In this document: one piece after another, positions 19,448 to 28,834 of the stretch
How the letters are laid out: each line of letters opens with the position of its first letter
How positions within the stretch are numbered: the stretch's first letter is position 1
Source: Oscillospiraceae bacterium
GTDB taxonomy: Bacteria > Bacillota > Clostridia > Oscillospirales > Oscillospiraceae
Reading direction: 5' to 3'
NCBI GenBank assembly: GCA_015068035.1
Contig: SVLI01000003.1
Coordinates: 62,001-126,000, forward strand
Length of the DNA: 64,000 nt
Translations under genes and position numbers: made by a program
Notes under the pieces: generated by a model
The model's input: only the letters and a program-made list of their open reading frames with translations
The model's database searches: none
What the model was told of the DNA's origin: nothing

Positions 19448-20320
19448 ATGGAAACATTAAGAACAGTATTTAGCAACGCCTTCAGCTATGTGATGACAAT
19501 GGGTATTGCTGATGTCATTGACATAGTGATCGTTGCTTTCCTCATCTACAAGCTGCTCTCAATTGTGCGCAGATCTAATATGGTAAGACTTGCAAGAGGC
19601 ATTGTAATTATCCTGCTCCTGCTTTGGGTTTCGGGATTGGCGAATCTTACTGTGCTCAACTTTCTGCTGCGCCGCGCGGTTGAACTTGGTTTGCTAGCGT
19701 TGGTTATTCTATTTCAGCCAGAGTTGCGACGCGTTCTGGAGCGTGTCGGCAGCAGAAAGCTGACAAGCCTGTTTGGTCGGGAGCCACAGATCCAAAATGT
19801 GGAGACTGCGATTACGCAAACGGTGCTTGCCTGCGCACAGATGGGTCGGGATAAGGTTGGTGCACTCATTGTCTTCGAGCGGGAGAATCAGCTCAGTGAT
19901 CAAATGAACACTGGAACGATTATGAACGCTGAGGCAACCAGCGAGTTGCTGCGCAATGTGTTTTATCCCAAGGCACCGCTACATGATGGTGCTGTGATCA
20001 TCCGGGACGGACATATTGCTGCAGGCGGTTGCATGCTGCCGCTGAGCAGCAATTCCAATCTGTCCCGTGATCTCGGAATGCGGCACAGAGCAGGAATTGG
20101 AATGAGTGAACACTCTGACGCCGTTGTTGTGATTGTGTCAGAGGAGACCGGAGCTATTTCTGTGGCGGTTGACGGTATGCTCAAACGCCATCTCTCCGCT
20201 GACACCTGTGAGAAGCTCCTCAGAAATGAATTGCTTACAGACGAGACGTCCAAACGAGGGAACTGGCTGACGAATTTGCTTAAGGTAAAAAAAGATGAAA
20301 AGAAAAACGATCTTCACTAA
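19448..20320 (+). CDS. cdaA: diadenylate cyclase CdaA
   Basis: A 290-residue enzyme that makes the second messenger cyclic di-AMP from two ATP. Three N-terminal transmembrane helices (about 20-95) anchor a DAC domain with the catalytic HDGAVIIRDG near residue 180 and RHRAGIG near 215. Cyclic di-AMP controls potassium, osmolytes and cell wall balance in Firmicutes. It overlaps cdaR by 26 nt. The usual third gene glmM is absent. It is the first gene of a long operon with its own strong promoter. Confidence 0.97.
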   Translation: METLRTVFSNAFSYVMTMGIADVIDIVIVAFLIYKLLSIVRRSNMVRLARGIVIILLLLWVSGLANLTVLNFLLRRAVELGLLALVILFQPELRRVLERVGSRKLTSLFGREPQIQNVETAITQTVLACAQMGRDKVGALIVFERENQLSDQMNTGTIMNAEATSELLRNVFYPKAPLHDGAVIIRDGHIAAGGCMLPLSSNSNLSRDLGMRHRAGIGMSEHSDAVVVIVSEETGAISVAVDGMLKRHLSADTCEKLLRNELLTDETSKRGNWLTNLLKVKKDEKKNDLH

Positions 20321-21578
20321 GCTCGGCGAGAGCAAGATCCTGTGGATCATCGTGTCTGTGATCCTATCTTTCATGATCTGGGTTCTTGTGAGCGTGAATG
20401 AGACAGAGGACTATCAGCAGACCTTTGATAATATTCCCGTTGTCTTCAGCGGAGAAGAGGCCATGCGCGAAGCGCAGGGATTGGTGGTAACGGAGCAAAC
20501 ACGTACTTCCGTGTCTGTGACAATCAAAGGTCCCCGGCGTGAAGTGTCCAGAATTAAAAAATCCGATATCCAGGCTGTAATCGATTTGAGCACTATCACC
20601 AGACCGGGTACGAACACGAATTATTATTATTCCGTTGAGTTCAGCCCCGATGTGGACAAAACCAACATTACAGTTGCCAGTCGAAATCCCCGCACGCTGT
20701 CCTTCACCGTGGATCGCTACAGTTTCAAGTATGTTGAAGTGACAGGCGTGTTCAACGGCAGTGTTGCAGAGGGTTTCAAGGCTGATGTTTCAGATATGCG
20801 TTTTGAACCGTCGACGATTCGCGTGAGCGGTCCGGAAGAGGAAATTGCTAAGGTTGATAAAGCCCTTGTTGTCATTGAACGCAACAATATTGACAGCACA
20901 ATTAAGGTGGACATGAATTATACGCTCGTGGACAGTGGCGGAGATGAGCTTCAGCTTGAATCCGTTATCACGGACGTTGACGCTGTAAATGTTACACTTC
21001 CGGTGACGGTTGTGAAGACCGTACCGCTCACGCTGGATGTTCTGCACGGAGCTGGCACAACGGATGGAAACGTTCGTATGGAAATTGAACCCAAGGAGAT
21101 CAAAATTTCCGGCGATGCGGATGTGGTCAAGCTGATTAACAAAGTTTCGCTTGGAAGTTTGGATTTGACAGAGTTTAATCAGCTTCATGAGAAAACTTAT
21201 TCCATTGTGTTGCCCAATGATGTTGTCAATGAATCCGGTGTCAGTGAGGCAAAAGTGACCGTTCGGCTGGTGGGCCTTGGTGTAAAGCGATTGAGTGTCA
21301 CGGATATTCAGACGGTAAATGTGCCCGAGGGATTTGTGGCAGAAATTTCAACGCAAAGTATTGATGTTACAATCCGCGCGCCTGAAGGACAGATTGACAC
21401 GATCAAGGCAAAAGATCTGTATGCTGTGCTTGATTTGCAGGAATATACGAACAATGAAGGCATGTTTACTGCGAAGGCAAGTATCCGTATTGATGGATAT
21501 CCGGATGCCGGCGTGATCAACCCGAATGACTATAGCGCATTGGTGGTAATCAAGCCGGCCCCAAGCGCGAACACATGA
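20295..21578 (+). CDS. cdaR: YbbR-domain protein, CdaA regulator (CdaR)
   Basis: A 427-residue extracytoplasmic protein with one N-terminal transmembrane helix (about 13-33, ILWIIVSVILSFMIWVLVSV) and four YbbR-type repeats, seen as repeated R-x-V-x-V-x-G-P-x-x-x-V blocks near 75, 175, 260 and 350. In Bacillus and Listeria the equivalent protein binds CdaA and modulates cyclic di-AMP synthesis. The start lies 26 nt inside cdaA, and the end overlaps the next gene by 4 nt. Confidence 0.93.
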   Translation: MKRKTIFTKLGESKILWIIVSVILSFMIWVLVSVNETEDYQQTFDNIPVVFSGEEAMREAQGLVVTEQTRTSVSVTIKGPRREVSRIKKSDIQAVIDLSTITRPGTNTNYYYSVEFSPDVDKTNITVASRNPRTLSFTVDRYSFKYVEVTGVFNGSVAEGFKADVSDMRFEPSTIRVSGPEEEIAKVDKALVVIERNNIDSTIKVDMNYTLVDSGGDELQLESVITDVDAVNVTLPVTVVKTVPLTLDVLHGAGTTDGNVRMEIEPKEIKISGDADVVKLINKVSLGSLDLTEFNQLHEKTYSIVLPNDVVNESGVSEAKVTVRLVGLGVKRLSVTDIQTVNVPEGFVAEISTQSIDVTIRAPEGQIDTIKAKDLYAVLDLQEYTNNEGMFTAKASIRIDGYPDAGVINPNDYSALVVIKPAPSANT

Positions 21579-21976
21579 CACAGACAGGTATTGTGTCTGC
21601 GCTGCTGCCGGACGGACGCGCGCAGGTATGTGTGCAACGCGAGACTGCCTGCGGAGGCAATTGCACCTCCTGTAATGCGTGCATCGCGAAAAATGAAATC
21701 TTTGCAACAGCTGAGAATCACTGCGGAGCAAAGGTTGGTGACCGTGTCACATTGTCCAGCCGGACAAGCACGTTGATTGGCGCTGCTGCGCTTGTGTATT
21801 TGTTCCCGCTGGTAATGCTATTTGTCGGTTATGCCTTGGCCGCAGCGTTCGGTGCAAGAGAAGGCGTTTCGATTGTGGCGAGTGTTGCCGGACTGGTGAT
21901 CGGCTGCGCCGCCGTGATGTGCTTTGCCAGAAGAAAAGGTAAAATCATTTTCGAAATCATCTCGATTGAGCATTAA
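21575..21976 (+). CDS. SoxR-reducing system protein RseC family
   Basis: A 133-residue protein with an N-terminal beta domain holding a cysteine cluster, CGGNCTSCNAC (residues about 26-36), and two transmembrane helices (about 70-90 and 95-113). This is the RseC/RsxC-associated layout. In enterobacteria RseC acts with the Rnf/Rsx complex in redox control; in clostridia the role is unknown. No Rnf genes are in the window. It overlaps cdaR by 4 nt and is followed 5 nt later by another Cys-rich protein. Confidence 0.82.
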   Translation: MTQTGIVSALLPDGRAQVCVQRETACGGNCTSCNACIAKNEIFATAENHCGAKVGDRVTLSSRTSTLIGAAALVYLFPLVMLFVGYALAAAFGAREGVSIVASVAGLVIGCAAVMCFARRKGKIIFEIISIEH

Positions 21977-21981
21977 AGGCT

Positions 21982-22878
21982 ATGTATGGTTATGTTCGCC
22001 CCCTGAAAGGGGAAATGAAAGTTCGGGAATATCAGCAGTTTCGCGCTGCATACTGCGGTCTTTGCCATTGCCTCAAGGATCGCTGTGGATTGGCTGCACG
22101 TTTTGTGGTGAATTTCGACTGCACCTGCATGGCGATGCTGCTGTCAGCGTCGGAGTGCTTTGAATCGAGCTGCCGGCGATGCATCGCAAAACCTTTTTGC
22201 AGAAGGGATTCATATCGTGGTGATGCAGCCTTTGGCGCAGCTGCGGATTTCAGTGTTATTCTGGCGTATTTTAAGCTGAAGGATTCTCTGCAGGATGACC
22301 GCTTTTTTGCACGTGTGCGCAGCCGGCTTCTTATGCTGCTTCTAAACGGTGCGTATAAGAAAGCAAAAAATAATGCCCCCGCTTTTCATTCTGCTGCGGA
22401 GAAAAACCTGCTTGCGCTCAGCGAATTGGAGAGAAAATCATGCGCAAGCATGGATGCTTCGGCGGATTGCTTTGCGCGGATTCTCGCAGCAGCGGCAGAA
22501 GAGGAAAAGAATCCGCAGCGAAAGCGAATTTTGGAGCAGATTTTCTATCATATCGGACGGATTGTGTATATTCTTGATGCCGTTGACGACTTTGAAGATG
22601 ACATCAAGAATGAAAACTACAATGTTCTCAGCTACCGTTTCGGCTACACGGACGGCAAACTCAGTGAAGCATCTATAGAGGAAATTGCATTGACACTTGA
22701 ACTGTCGGAAGACAGACTGTATACGGCCTTCGAACTGTTGGACGCCGGAATATGGACAAGCATATTGCGCAACATTCTGTTTGAGGGCTTGCCCGCTGTT
22801 TCAACGCTGGTGTTGAACGGAGAGTGGCGCAATATGCGAAAGAAACAAAGAGAAAAAATGAACGGAGCAGATATATGA
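21982..22878 (+). CDS. DUF5685 family protein, cysteine-rich N-terminus
   Basis: A 298-residue protein of a clostridial family without known function. The N-terminal 75 residues hold at least ten cysteines (YCGLCHCLKDRCG, FDCTCMAML, CFESSCRRC, PFCRRD), suggesting bound metal. The rest is helical. The acidic DAVDDFEDDIKNENYN near residue 200 recalls aspartate-rich segments of prenyl-synthase-fold proteins, but that is speculation. It overlaps the J-protein gene by 4 nt, so the pair is probably made together. Confidence 0.8.
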   Translation: MYGYVRPLKGEMKVREYQQFRAAYCGLCHCLKDRCGLAARFVVNFDCTCMAMLLSASECFESSCRRCIAKPFCRRDSYRGDAAFGAAADFSVILAYFKLKDSLQDDRFFARVRSRLLMLLLNGAYKKAKNNAPAFHSAAEKNLLALSELERKSCASMDASADCFARILAAAAEEEKNPQRKRILEQIFYHIGRIVYILDAVDDFEDDIKNENYNVLSYRFGYTDGKLSEASIEEIALTLELSEDRLYTAFELLDAGIWTSILRNILFEGLPAVSTLVLNGEWRNMRKKQREKMNGADI

Positions 22879-23492
22879 CCGATCCCTATCGCGTGCTCGG
22901 CATTTCGCCATCGGCGAGTGACGAGGAAGTGAAAAGAGCTTACCGTGATTTGGCCAGAAAATATCATCCTGACAATTATCACGACAATCCGCTTGCAGAT
23001 CTCGCGCAGGAAAAGATGAAAGAAATCAACGAGGCCTACGATCTGATCACAAAACAGCGAGCTGGCGGTGGACAGAATAATGGAGCAAATGCCGGCGGCT
23101 GGAATCCCGGCGCGTCAAGTGGCGCTGCAAGCGGTGTTTACGCACAGATCCGAAGCGCCATTAACTCCGGGAATCTGGATTATGCTGAGCAACTCCTTGA
23201 CAGTGTTGATGTTTCTCAGCGGGGCGCAGAGTGGAACTTCCTGATGGGAAGCCTGTTTTACAAGCGCGGCTGGATGGATGAGGCTTTGCATTTCTTTGAG
23301 GACGCTGTGCGTATGGACCCCGGTAATGCCGAATATCGGCAGGCCTATAACTTCATGCGAAGCGGCGGCGCACAGTATCGCACCAACGGCGGTTTTGGCG
23401 GCGGTGTGAGCGGCTGCGATATATGCTCTTCGCTTCTTTTGGCCGACTGTTGTTGTGAATGCCTTGGCGGCGATTTGATTGGATGCTGCTGA
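22875..23492 (+). CDS. J-domain protein with cysteine-rich C-terminal tail
   Basis: A 205-residue protein. Residues 1-65 are a J-domain (DPYRVLGISPSASDEEVKRA, with the HPD tripeptide in KYHPDNY) that stimulates a DnaK-type Hsp70. A Gly/Asn-rich linker follows, then helical repeats resembling TPR (YAEQLLDSVD, ALHFFEDAVRMDPGNAEYRQ), and finally a tail of about 25 residues with eight cysteines, including a CCCEC run. It lacks the DnaJ zinc fingers and substrate domains, so it is a specialised co-chaperone rather than DnaJ. ATG 22875 has GGAG 8 nt ahead and overlaps the DUF5685 stop. Confidence 0.88.
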   Translation: MTDPYRVLGISPSASDEEVKRAYRDLARKYHPDNYHDNPLADLAQEKMKEINEAYDLITKQRAGGGQNNGANAGGWNPGASSGAASGVYAQIRSAINSGNLDYAEQLLDSVDVSQRGAEWNFLMGSLFYKRGWMDEALHFFEDAVRMDPGNAEYRQAYNFMRSGGAQYRTNGGFGGGVSGCDICSSLLLADCCCECLGGDLIGCC

Positions 23493-23493
23493 G

Positions 23494-24015
23494 ATGAAAA
23501 GCAACACAAGAACTAGGAAGCTTGCGCTCAGCGCAATGCTTTCGGCGGTTTCAACCGCCTTACTCTGCTTTGCGGCTGTCTTGCCTTCGGGAAGGGCGGC
23601 AATGGCCGCGATTGCCGGCTTGGTTGGCGTCTTGGCGATGATCCATTGCGGCGGGAAATGGGCCGTCGGCGTATATGTTGTATCTGCGGTTCTGTCGCTT
23701 TTGCTTTCGCCGGTTAAGATCGTTGCGCTGATGTATGCGGCGTTTTTCGGCTATTATCCCGCGCTTAAAAGCCCCATTGAGCGCATCCGGAACAGATGGA
23801 TTGGCTGGGTGCTGAAATTTGGCGTGCTGAATCTTGCGGCATTTGTGACATGGCTTGTTGCCAAGCAGTTTTTCCCGGAAACTCTTGAACAGCAGGAAAT
23901 TGCGCTTTGGATTCTTTGGGTTGGTGTAAACGCAGTATTTGTTATTTATGACATCTGTTTGACGCAGCTCATTCAGATGTATATTAAAAAAATTGCCCTT
24001 AGAAATTTTAAGTAG
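23494..24015 (+). CDS. multi-pass membrane protein, ECF S-component-like
   Basis: A 173-residue protein with about five hydrophobic segments. The opening RTRKLALSAMLSAVSTALL resembles the first helix of ECF-transporter substrate-binding subunits, and the general size fits. No energising ECF genes are nearby and no vitamin signature is recognisable, so transport is inference only. ATG 23494 follows the J-protein stop by 1 nt; the upstream in-frame codon at 23479 is inside that gene. It lies 11 nt before yicC. Confidence 0.6.
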   Translation: MKSNTRTRKLALSAMLSAVSTALLCFAAVLPSGRAAMAAIAGLVGVLAMIHCGGKWAVGVYVVSAVLSLLLSPVKIVALMYAAFFGYYPALKSPIERIRNRWIGWVLKFGVLNLAAFVTWLVAKQFFPETLEQQEIALWILWVGVNAVFVIYDICLTQLIQMYIKKIALRNFK

Positions 24016-24026
24016 GTTGTGATCTT

Positions 24027-24905
24027 ATGATAATCAGCATGACCGGCTATGGAGCCGCTTCCGGAAGTTTTCGCGGTATGGAACTGACTGTTGAGCTTAA
24101 GAGCGTCAACAATCGTTATCTGGACACGAACATTCGGCTTCCTCGCAGCTTTCTGTTTGCAGAAGAGCCTTTGAAAAGAAAAATTTCCGAGAGAATCTCC
24201 CGCGGTAAGGTGGATGTTTTTGTTACGATCAATTCTTCCGGCGGAGAGAATCTTCGCATTGCAGTCAACGAGGCACTGCTTGATGGATACGTTGCGGCGC
24301 TTCGGTCCATTTCAGAAAAATATGACCTTCCCTTTGACTTGAGCGCCGTCAGCGCTGCGCGCCTTCCGGACGTGCTGAGCGTGGAGAAGCAGGAAACGGA
24401 TCAGGAAGAACTTGCCTCCGAGCTTGACAAACTGCTCGATTCGGCGATTGACTCCTTTAACGAGATGCGAAAGCGTGAGGGTGCCAAGCTGGAATCGGAT
24501 GTACGGGATAGACTCGTCACTATTGAGAACCTTGTGTCATCCGTGGAGGAAGCGTCTCCGCGCACGGTCGCTGAGTACAGAGCGCGCCTCTATGCGAAAT
24601 TGCAGGATGTTCTTGGACAGACCAGCATCGATGAGAGCCGCATTTTGACAGAAGCGGCCATCTTCGCGGACAAGGTCGCCGTTGATGAAGAGACCGTACG
24701 CCTGCGCAGCCATATCGCGCAGATGAGAGAGATGCTCACAAACGGTTCTCCCGTTGGCAGAAAACTTGATTTTCTGATTCAGGAGTTCAACCGTGAGGCG
24801 AACACAATTGGCTCCAAGTGCAGCGATAAGGCAATTGCTGCCATCGTGATCGAACTGAAATCCGAGATTGAGAAGATCCGTGAGCAGATTCAGAACATTG
24901 AATAA
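24027..24905 (+). CDS. yicC: YicC family endoribonuclease-like protein
   Basis: A 292-residue protein opening MIISMTGYG, the family start, with KSVNNRYLDTNIRLPR and a C-terminal DUF1732 part (GRKLDFLIQEFNREANTIGS). YicC proteins are conserved next to gmk; the E. coli member is an endoribonuclease acting in small-RNA turnover, and Bacillus YloC is its counterpart. Genes yicC-remA-gmk-rpoZ-priA follow the standard Firmicutes order. Confidence 0.94.
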   Translation: MIISMTGYGAASGSFRGMELTVELKSVNNRYLDTNIRLPRSFLFAEEPLKRKISERISRGKVDVFVTINSSGGENLRIAVNEALLDGYVAALRSISEKYDLPFDLSAVSAARLPDVLSVEKQETDQEELASELDKLLDSAIDSFNEMRKREGAKLESDVRDRLVTIENLVSSVEEASPRTVAEYRARLYAKLQDVLGQTSIDESRILTEAAIFADKVAVDEETVRLRSHIAQMREMLTNGSPVGRKLDFLIQEFNREANTIGSKCSDKAIAAIVIELKSEIEKIREQIQNIE

Positions 24906-24917
24906 GGGGATGAAACC

Positions 24918-25187
24918 GTGAAACTTATCAACATTGGATTTGGAAACATGGTTTCGGCCTCCAGACTTCTGGCCGTTGTGGGGCCGGAGTCCGCGCCGAT
25001 CAAGCGTATTATTCAGGATGTGCGCGAGCGCGGCGAGCTGATTGACGCGACTTACGGTCGCCGTACCAGGGCTGTGCTGATTATGGACAGCGGCCATGTA
25101 ATCCTGTCGGCCATTCAGCCCGAGACCATTGCCAGCCGCATATCCGGCAAAGCGGAGAGCGTGGAGGTTTCGGATAATGAGGATTGA
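24918..25187 (+). CDS. remA: DUF370 / extracellular matrix regulator RemA-like protein
   Basis: An 89-residue protein starting at GTG with AAGGGGA 7 nt ahead. [20 protein letters not shown] and [22 protein letters not shown] (shown in overlapping parts) are the conserved DUF370 blocks. RemA of Bacillus is a DNA-binding regulator that forms ring-shaped oligomers and activates matrix and osmoprotection genes; in clostridia the role is unstudied. It overlaps gmk by 11 nt. Confidence 0.92.
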   Translation: MKLINIGFGNMVSASRLLAVVGPESAPIKRIIQDVRERGELIDATYGRRTRAVLIMDSGHVILSAIQPETIASRISGKAESVEVSDNED

Positions 25188-25776
25188 CAAAGGCAGATTG
25201 TTTGTATTGTCCGGGCCGTCCGGCGCAGGCAAAAGCACGGTGATCAACCGCGTTATCGCAGGAAGGGATGACTTGCGGTTCTCTGTTTCTGCAACTACAA
25301 GAGCGCCGCGAAAAGGGGAAGTTGATGGCGTCAACTATCATTTTACCGATCGGGCGCATTTTGAGCAGATGATCGAAAACGGGGAACTTCTGGAATACGT
25401 CGAGTATGTTGACAGTTATTACGGAACTCCGATTAAGCCGATCCTTCAGAGTTTGGAAAAAGGTGTGAACATACTGCTGGATATTGAGGTTATCGGTGCC
25501 GGTAATGTCAGGAAGGCCATGCCCGATGCTGTGATGATCTTTCTTGCGCCGCCGAGCTTGGAGGAGCTGGAGAGACGGCTGCGTGGCAGAGCTGATGTGC
25601 CGGAGGAGAAAATCATTTCCCGCCTTGAGCGCGCAAAGATGGAGTGCCAGAAAATCCCGAATTATGACTATCTTGTAATCAATGACAATGTAGACGATGC
25701 CGTTAACGAGCTCAGCGCAATTATTTTGGCAGAGCAGTGCCGTACCTCAAATCGTTTGCATGTTTTGGGTGAATAA
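25177..25776 (+). CDS. gmk: guanylate kinase
   Basis: A 199-residue enzyme phosphorylating GMP to GDP. P-loop [21 protein letters not shown]-binding [20 protein letters not shown] and the lid with [12 protein letters not shown] are all present. ATG 25177 has GGAGG 9 nt ahead and lies inside the end of remA. The frame extends upstream to 25129 but that region encodes RemA. The GMP pool also feeds ppGpp and purine control. Confidence 0.97.
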   Translation: MRIDKGRLFVLSGPSGAGKSTVINRVIAGRDDLRFSVSATTRAPRKGEVDGVNYHFTDRAHFEQMIENGELLEYVEYVDSYYGTPIKPILQSLEKGVNILLDIEVIGAGNVRKAMPDAVMIFLAPPSLEELERRLRGRADVPEEKIISRLERAKMECQKIPNYDYLVINDNVDDAVNELSAIILAEQCRTSNRLHVLGE

Positions 25777-25815
25777 TACCGAGAATACACTTAGAATCAG
25801 AAAGGAAAGATTATT

Positions 25816-26031
25816 ATGATGCTTTATCCGCCTATGGCAGACCTCGTTGAGAAGGTCGGCAGCCGATATCTTCTTGTCAACCTCGTTGCACGCCGTGCAC
25901 GCAAGATTTCGCTCAATGCTGAGGAAAATCGCGAGAGTCTCGATAAGAAGCCTGTCTCAACGGCCATTGACGAGGTGTATTCCGGGAAGCTGACCCTCAC
26001 GCGGGAAGCTGCACCCGAAACACTGGACTAA
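25816..26031 (+). CDS. rpoZ: DNA-directed RNA polymerase subunit omega
   Basis: A 71-residue protein with PPMADLVEKVGSRYLLVNLV and ARRARKIS, the omega fold that clasps the beta-prime C-terminus and helps polymerase assembly. ATG 25816 and 25819 are both possible, with AAAGGAAAG upstream. The place between gmk and priA is conserved across Firmicutes. Confidence 0.94.
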   Translation: MMLYPPMADLVEKVGSRYLLVNLVARRARKISLNAEENRESLDKKPVSTAIDEVYSGKLTLTREAAPETLD

Positions 26032-26050
26032 GCCGCCAATACGTTCCACA

Positions 26051-28300
26051 ATGTCGGAACGGAGAATCGCCAGAGTCGCTGTCTCGGGCGTGACCTATTG
26101 GGTGGACAGGCCCTATGATTATCTCGTGCCTCCGGAGATTGCGGAAAGTGTAGAGCCGGGAATGCGTGTCTTTGTGCCTTTTGGCAAAGGCAACCGAAGA
26201 ACAGAGGGCTTGATCCTTGCGTTACAGCCCGAGAGCAGCCGATCGGAACTAAAATCCATTCTTGACGTACTGGACGAAACTCCCATTGTTTCCGAAGCCC
26301 AGATCAAACTGCTGATTTGGCTGCGGGAGCGGTGTTTCTGTACGATCTACGACGGACTCAAAGCCATGCTGCCCACGGGTTTGTGGTTTGATGCCAAGGG
26401 TGTCCACCGCGTCGGGGATAAAACCGTGCGATTGGTTTCCTTGGCCATTCCGGCTGAGGAAGCGATCCTGATCTCGGCGCAGAAACGGCGCAGCGCCCCG
26501 GTGCAATCAAATCTCCTGCGCATCCTCTGTGAGACGGGACAGGTTTCTGTTCCGGAGCTGTGTGCATTTAGCGGCGCAAAGACGCAGAGCGTGAATGCGC
26601 TGGAAAAAGCAGGCTTGGTTAAGACCGAGGAAATTACAGTTTTTCGGCGGCCGAGCTATCGCGAGCGTGAGTCAACACCTCTCCCGGAACTCAATGAAGA
26701 GCAGCAAGCAGCTTATGACGGTTTGCTGGATAAACTCGAATCCGATAAGCCGGAGGCGGCGCTGCTTTTTGGTGTTACCGGAAGCGGAAAGACCGCAGTT
26801 TATGTACGGTTGATCTCATATGCACTCTCGCTTAAAAAGACAGCGATCATGCTTGTTCCGGAGATCGCACTGACGCCGCAGCTGCTTGAGACATTCTCAG
26901 CGTACTTTGGCGATGAGATTGCCGTGTTGCACAGTTCTCTGTCTGTTGGCGAGCGCCGGGATGAATGGATGCGCATTAAGCACGGTGAGGCACGAGTTGT
27001 AATTGGAACACGTTCGGCTGTGTTTGCGCCTGCGGAGAACCTCGGAATCCTGATTATGGATGAGGAGCAGGAGGACAGCTATCGTTCTGAGAACAATCCC
27101 CGTTTCCACGCTCGGAATGTGGCAAAATACCTGTGTGCGCACAATAACGCGCTGTTACTTCTTGGAAGCGCAACGCCGGACATTGGCAGCATGTATGCAG
27201 CGCAACAGGGGATTTACAGCTATTATCGTTTGGATAGGCGTTATAATCAGATGGAGCTTCCAAGCGTTAAATTCGTGGACATGAAGCGCGAGCTGCGCTT
27301 GGGTAACGGAAGTTCCCTGAGTGGAGAACTGCTTGCAGCGCTTCGGGATCGCATTGAAAAAGGGGAGCAGAGCATTCTGTTTCTCAATCGCCGCGGAGCA
27401 AACAAGATGATTAACTGCGGCGAATGTGGCTATGTTTACGAGTGTCCGCGCTGCAGCGTCAGCCTGACCTGGCATAGTGCAAACCGGCGGCTGATCTGTC
27501 ACTATTGCGGCTATTCCAAAAAGATTATTGAGGACATTTGCCCGGAGTGTGGCGGAAAGCTCAACTATATCGGAACGGGTACGCAGAAGGTTGAGGAAGA
27601 ACTGCAAGAACTGCTGCCGGGTGTAGAGATTCTGCGCATGGACGCAGACAGCGTCGGCGCTGCTGGCAGTCATGAGGCAATCTTGCGCCGATTCCGGGAG
27701 GAGAAGATACCGATTCTTCTTGGAACGCAGATGGTTGCAAAGGGACTCGATTTTGAGAATGTTACACTCGTGGGTGTGATTTCTGCTGATCAATCCCTAT
27801 ATGCCGGCGATTTCCGCGCTGCGGAGAGGACATTTTCTTTGCTCACGCAGGTCATTGGCCGCTCCGGTCGCGGAGAAAAGCCCGGCGAGGCGATCATTCA
27901 GACCTATACGCCGGAAAATCGCGTGATTCGACTGGCTGCAGAGCAGGATTATGAGGGCTTCTATTCAGCGGAACTTGAAGTTCGCCGAATGCAGAATGCA
28001 CCGCCATTCTCTTGCATATACAGCTTCACTGCCTCCGGTATAGACGAATCGCAGGTTCTCAAATGCTGCGCGTCGATTCGTGACCAGCTGCGGGAGGTGC
28101 TGCGCGGCAGGGAGGATGCGCAGATTCTTGGTCCCGCACCGCTTCCGGTTTTGCGCGTGAACAACCGATACCGTTACAGCGTAACGCTCGCTTGTAAGGA
28201 TGACCGGTTTATTCGCGGTTGGGTTTCGCAGATGCTGATACAAAGCAACACAAATCGCGCATTTCGCGGCGTTTCCGTGTACGCGGACTGCGAGGTTTAA
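26051..28300 (+). CDS. priA: primosomal protein N' (PriA helicase)
   Basis: A 749-residue replication-restart helicase that reloads the replisome at stalled forks. The N-terminal DNA 3'-end binding domain (YWVDRPYDYLVP) is followed by Walker A GVTGSGKTAVYVRL near residue 240, DEEQEDSYRSE as the DEAH-type box, and the zinc region with CGECGYVYECPRCS and CHYCGYSKK plus CPECGG. It begins 20 nt after rpoZ. The length is normal. Confidence 0.97.
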   Translation: MSERRIARVAVSGVTYWVDRPYDYLVPPEIAESVEPGMRVFVPFGKGNRRTEGLILALQPESSRSELKSILDVLDETPIVSEAQIKLLIWLRERCFCTIYDGLKAMLPTGLWFDAKGVHRVGDKTVRLVSLAIPAEEAILISAQKRRSAPVQSNLLRILCETGQVSVPELCAFSGAKTQSVNALEKAGLVKTEEITVFRRPSYRERESTPLPELNEEQQAAYDGLLDKLESDKPEAALLFGVTGSGKTAVYVRLISYALSLKKTAIMLVPEIALTPQLLETFSAYFGDEIAVLHSSLSVGERRDEWMRIKHGEARVVIGTRSAVFAPAENLGILIMDEEQEDSYRSENNPRFHARNVAKYLCAHNNALLLLGSATPDIGSMYAAQQGIYSYYRLDRRYNQMELPSVKFVDMKRELRLGNGSSLSGELLAALRDRIEKGEQSILFLNRRGANKMINCGECGYVYECPRCSVSLTWHSANRRLICHYCGYSKKIIEDICPECGGKLNYIGTGTQKVEEELQELLPGVEILRMDADSVGAAGSHEAILRRFREEKIPILLGTQMVAKGLDFENVTLVGVISADQSLYAGDFRAAERTFSLLTQVIGRSGRGEKPGEAIIQTYTPENRVIRLAAEQDYEGFYSAELEVRRMQNAPPFSCIYSFTASGIDESQVLKCCASIRDQLREVLRGREDAQILGPAPLPVLRVNNRYRYSVTLACKDDRFIRGWVSQMLIQSNTNRAFRGVSVYADCEV

Positions 28301-28336
28301 GAAATACTACAGAGAAAGATGAATTGAGGTGTGCTT

Positions 28337-28834
28337 ATGGCACTGAGAAATATTTTACAAAGAGGAGACTCCACGCTGGAGAAACATTGTCGTCCGATTA
28401 AGGATTTTGATAAGCGCTTGCACATACTTCTGGATGATATGCATCAAACGCTGATGGACGCAAACGGTGTTGGCCTTGCAGCACCGCAGGTAGGGGTGCT
28501 TCGCCGCGCAGTGCTGGTGTTGGAGACAAATGTTGAGGATGGCGAGGAGCCTTATGTTATTGAGCTGCTCAATCCTGAAATTATAAGCGCATCCGGCGAG
28601 CAGACCGGAGCGGAGGGATGCCTGAGTGTCCCCGGTGTGTTTGGAATCGTAACACGACCGGATACGGTAACCGTTCGGGCGCAGGACCGCTACGGTGAGC
28701 CTTTCACTGTTACAGGCTATGGGCTTACTGCGCGCGCTTTCTGCCATGAGCTTGACCATCTGGACGGTGTGCTCTTTGTCAGCAAGGCGGAGCGCTTTCT
28801 GAGCCAGGATGAGCTGGACGGTGAGGACGAATGA
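28337..28834 (+). CDS. def: peptide deformylase
   Basis: A 165-residue metalloenzyme removing the N-terminal formyl group from nascent proteins. The three motifs are GVGLAAPQVGV, EGCLSVPGV (metal Cys) and HELDHLDGVLF (two metal His and catalytic Glu). ATG 28337 has GAGGTG upstream. It overlaps fmt by 4 nt, so formyl addition and removal are co-expressed, as in most bacteria. Confidence 0.97.
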   Translation: MALRNILQRGDSTLEKHCRPIKDFDKRLHILLDDMHQTLMDANGVGLAAPQVGVLRRAVLVLETNVEDGEEPYVIELLNPEIISASGEQTGAEGCLSVPGVFGIVTRPDTVTVRAQDRYGEPFTVTGYGLTARAFCHELDHLDGVLFVSKAERFLSQDELDGEDE

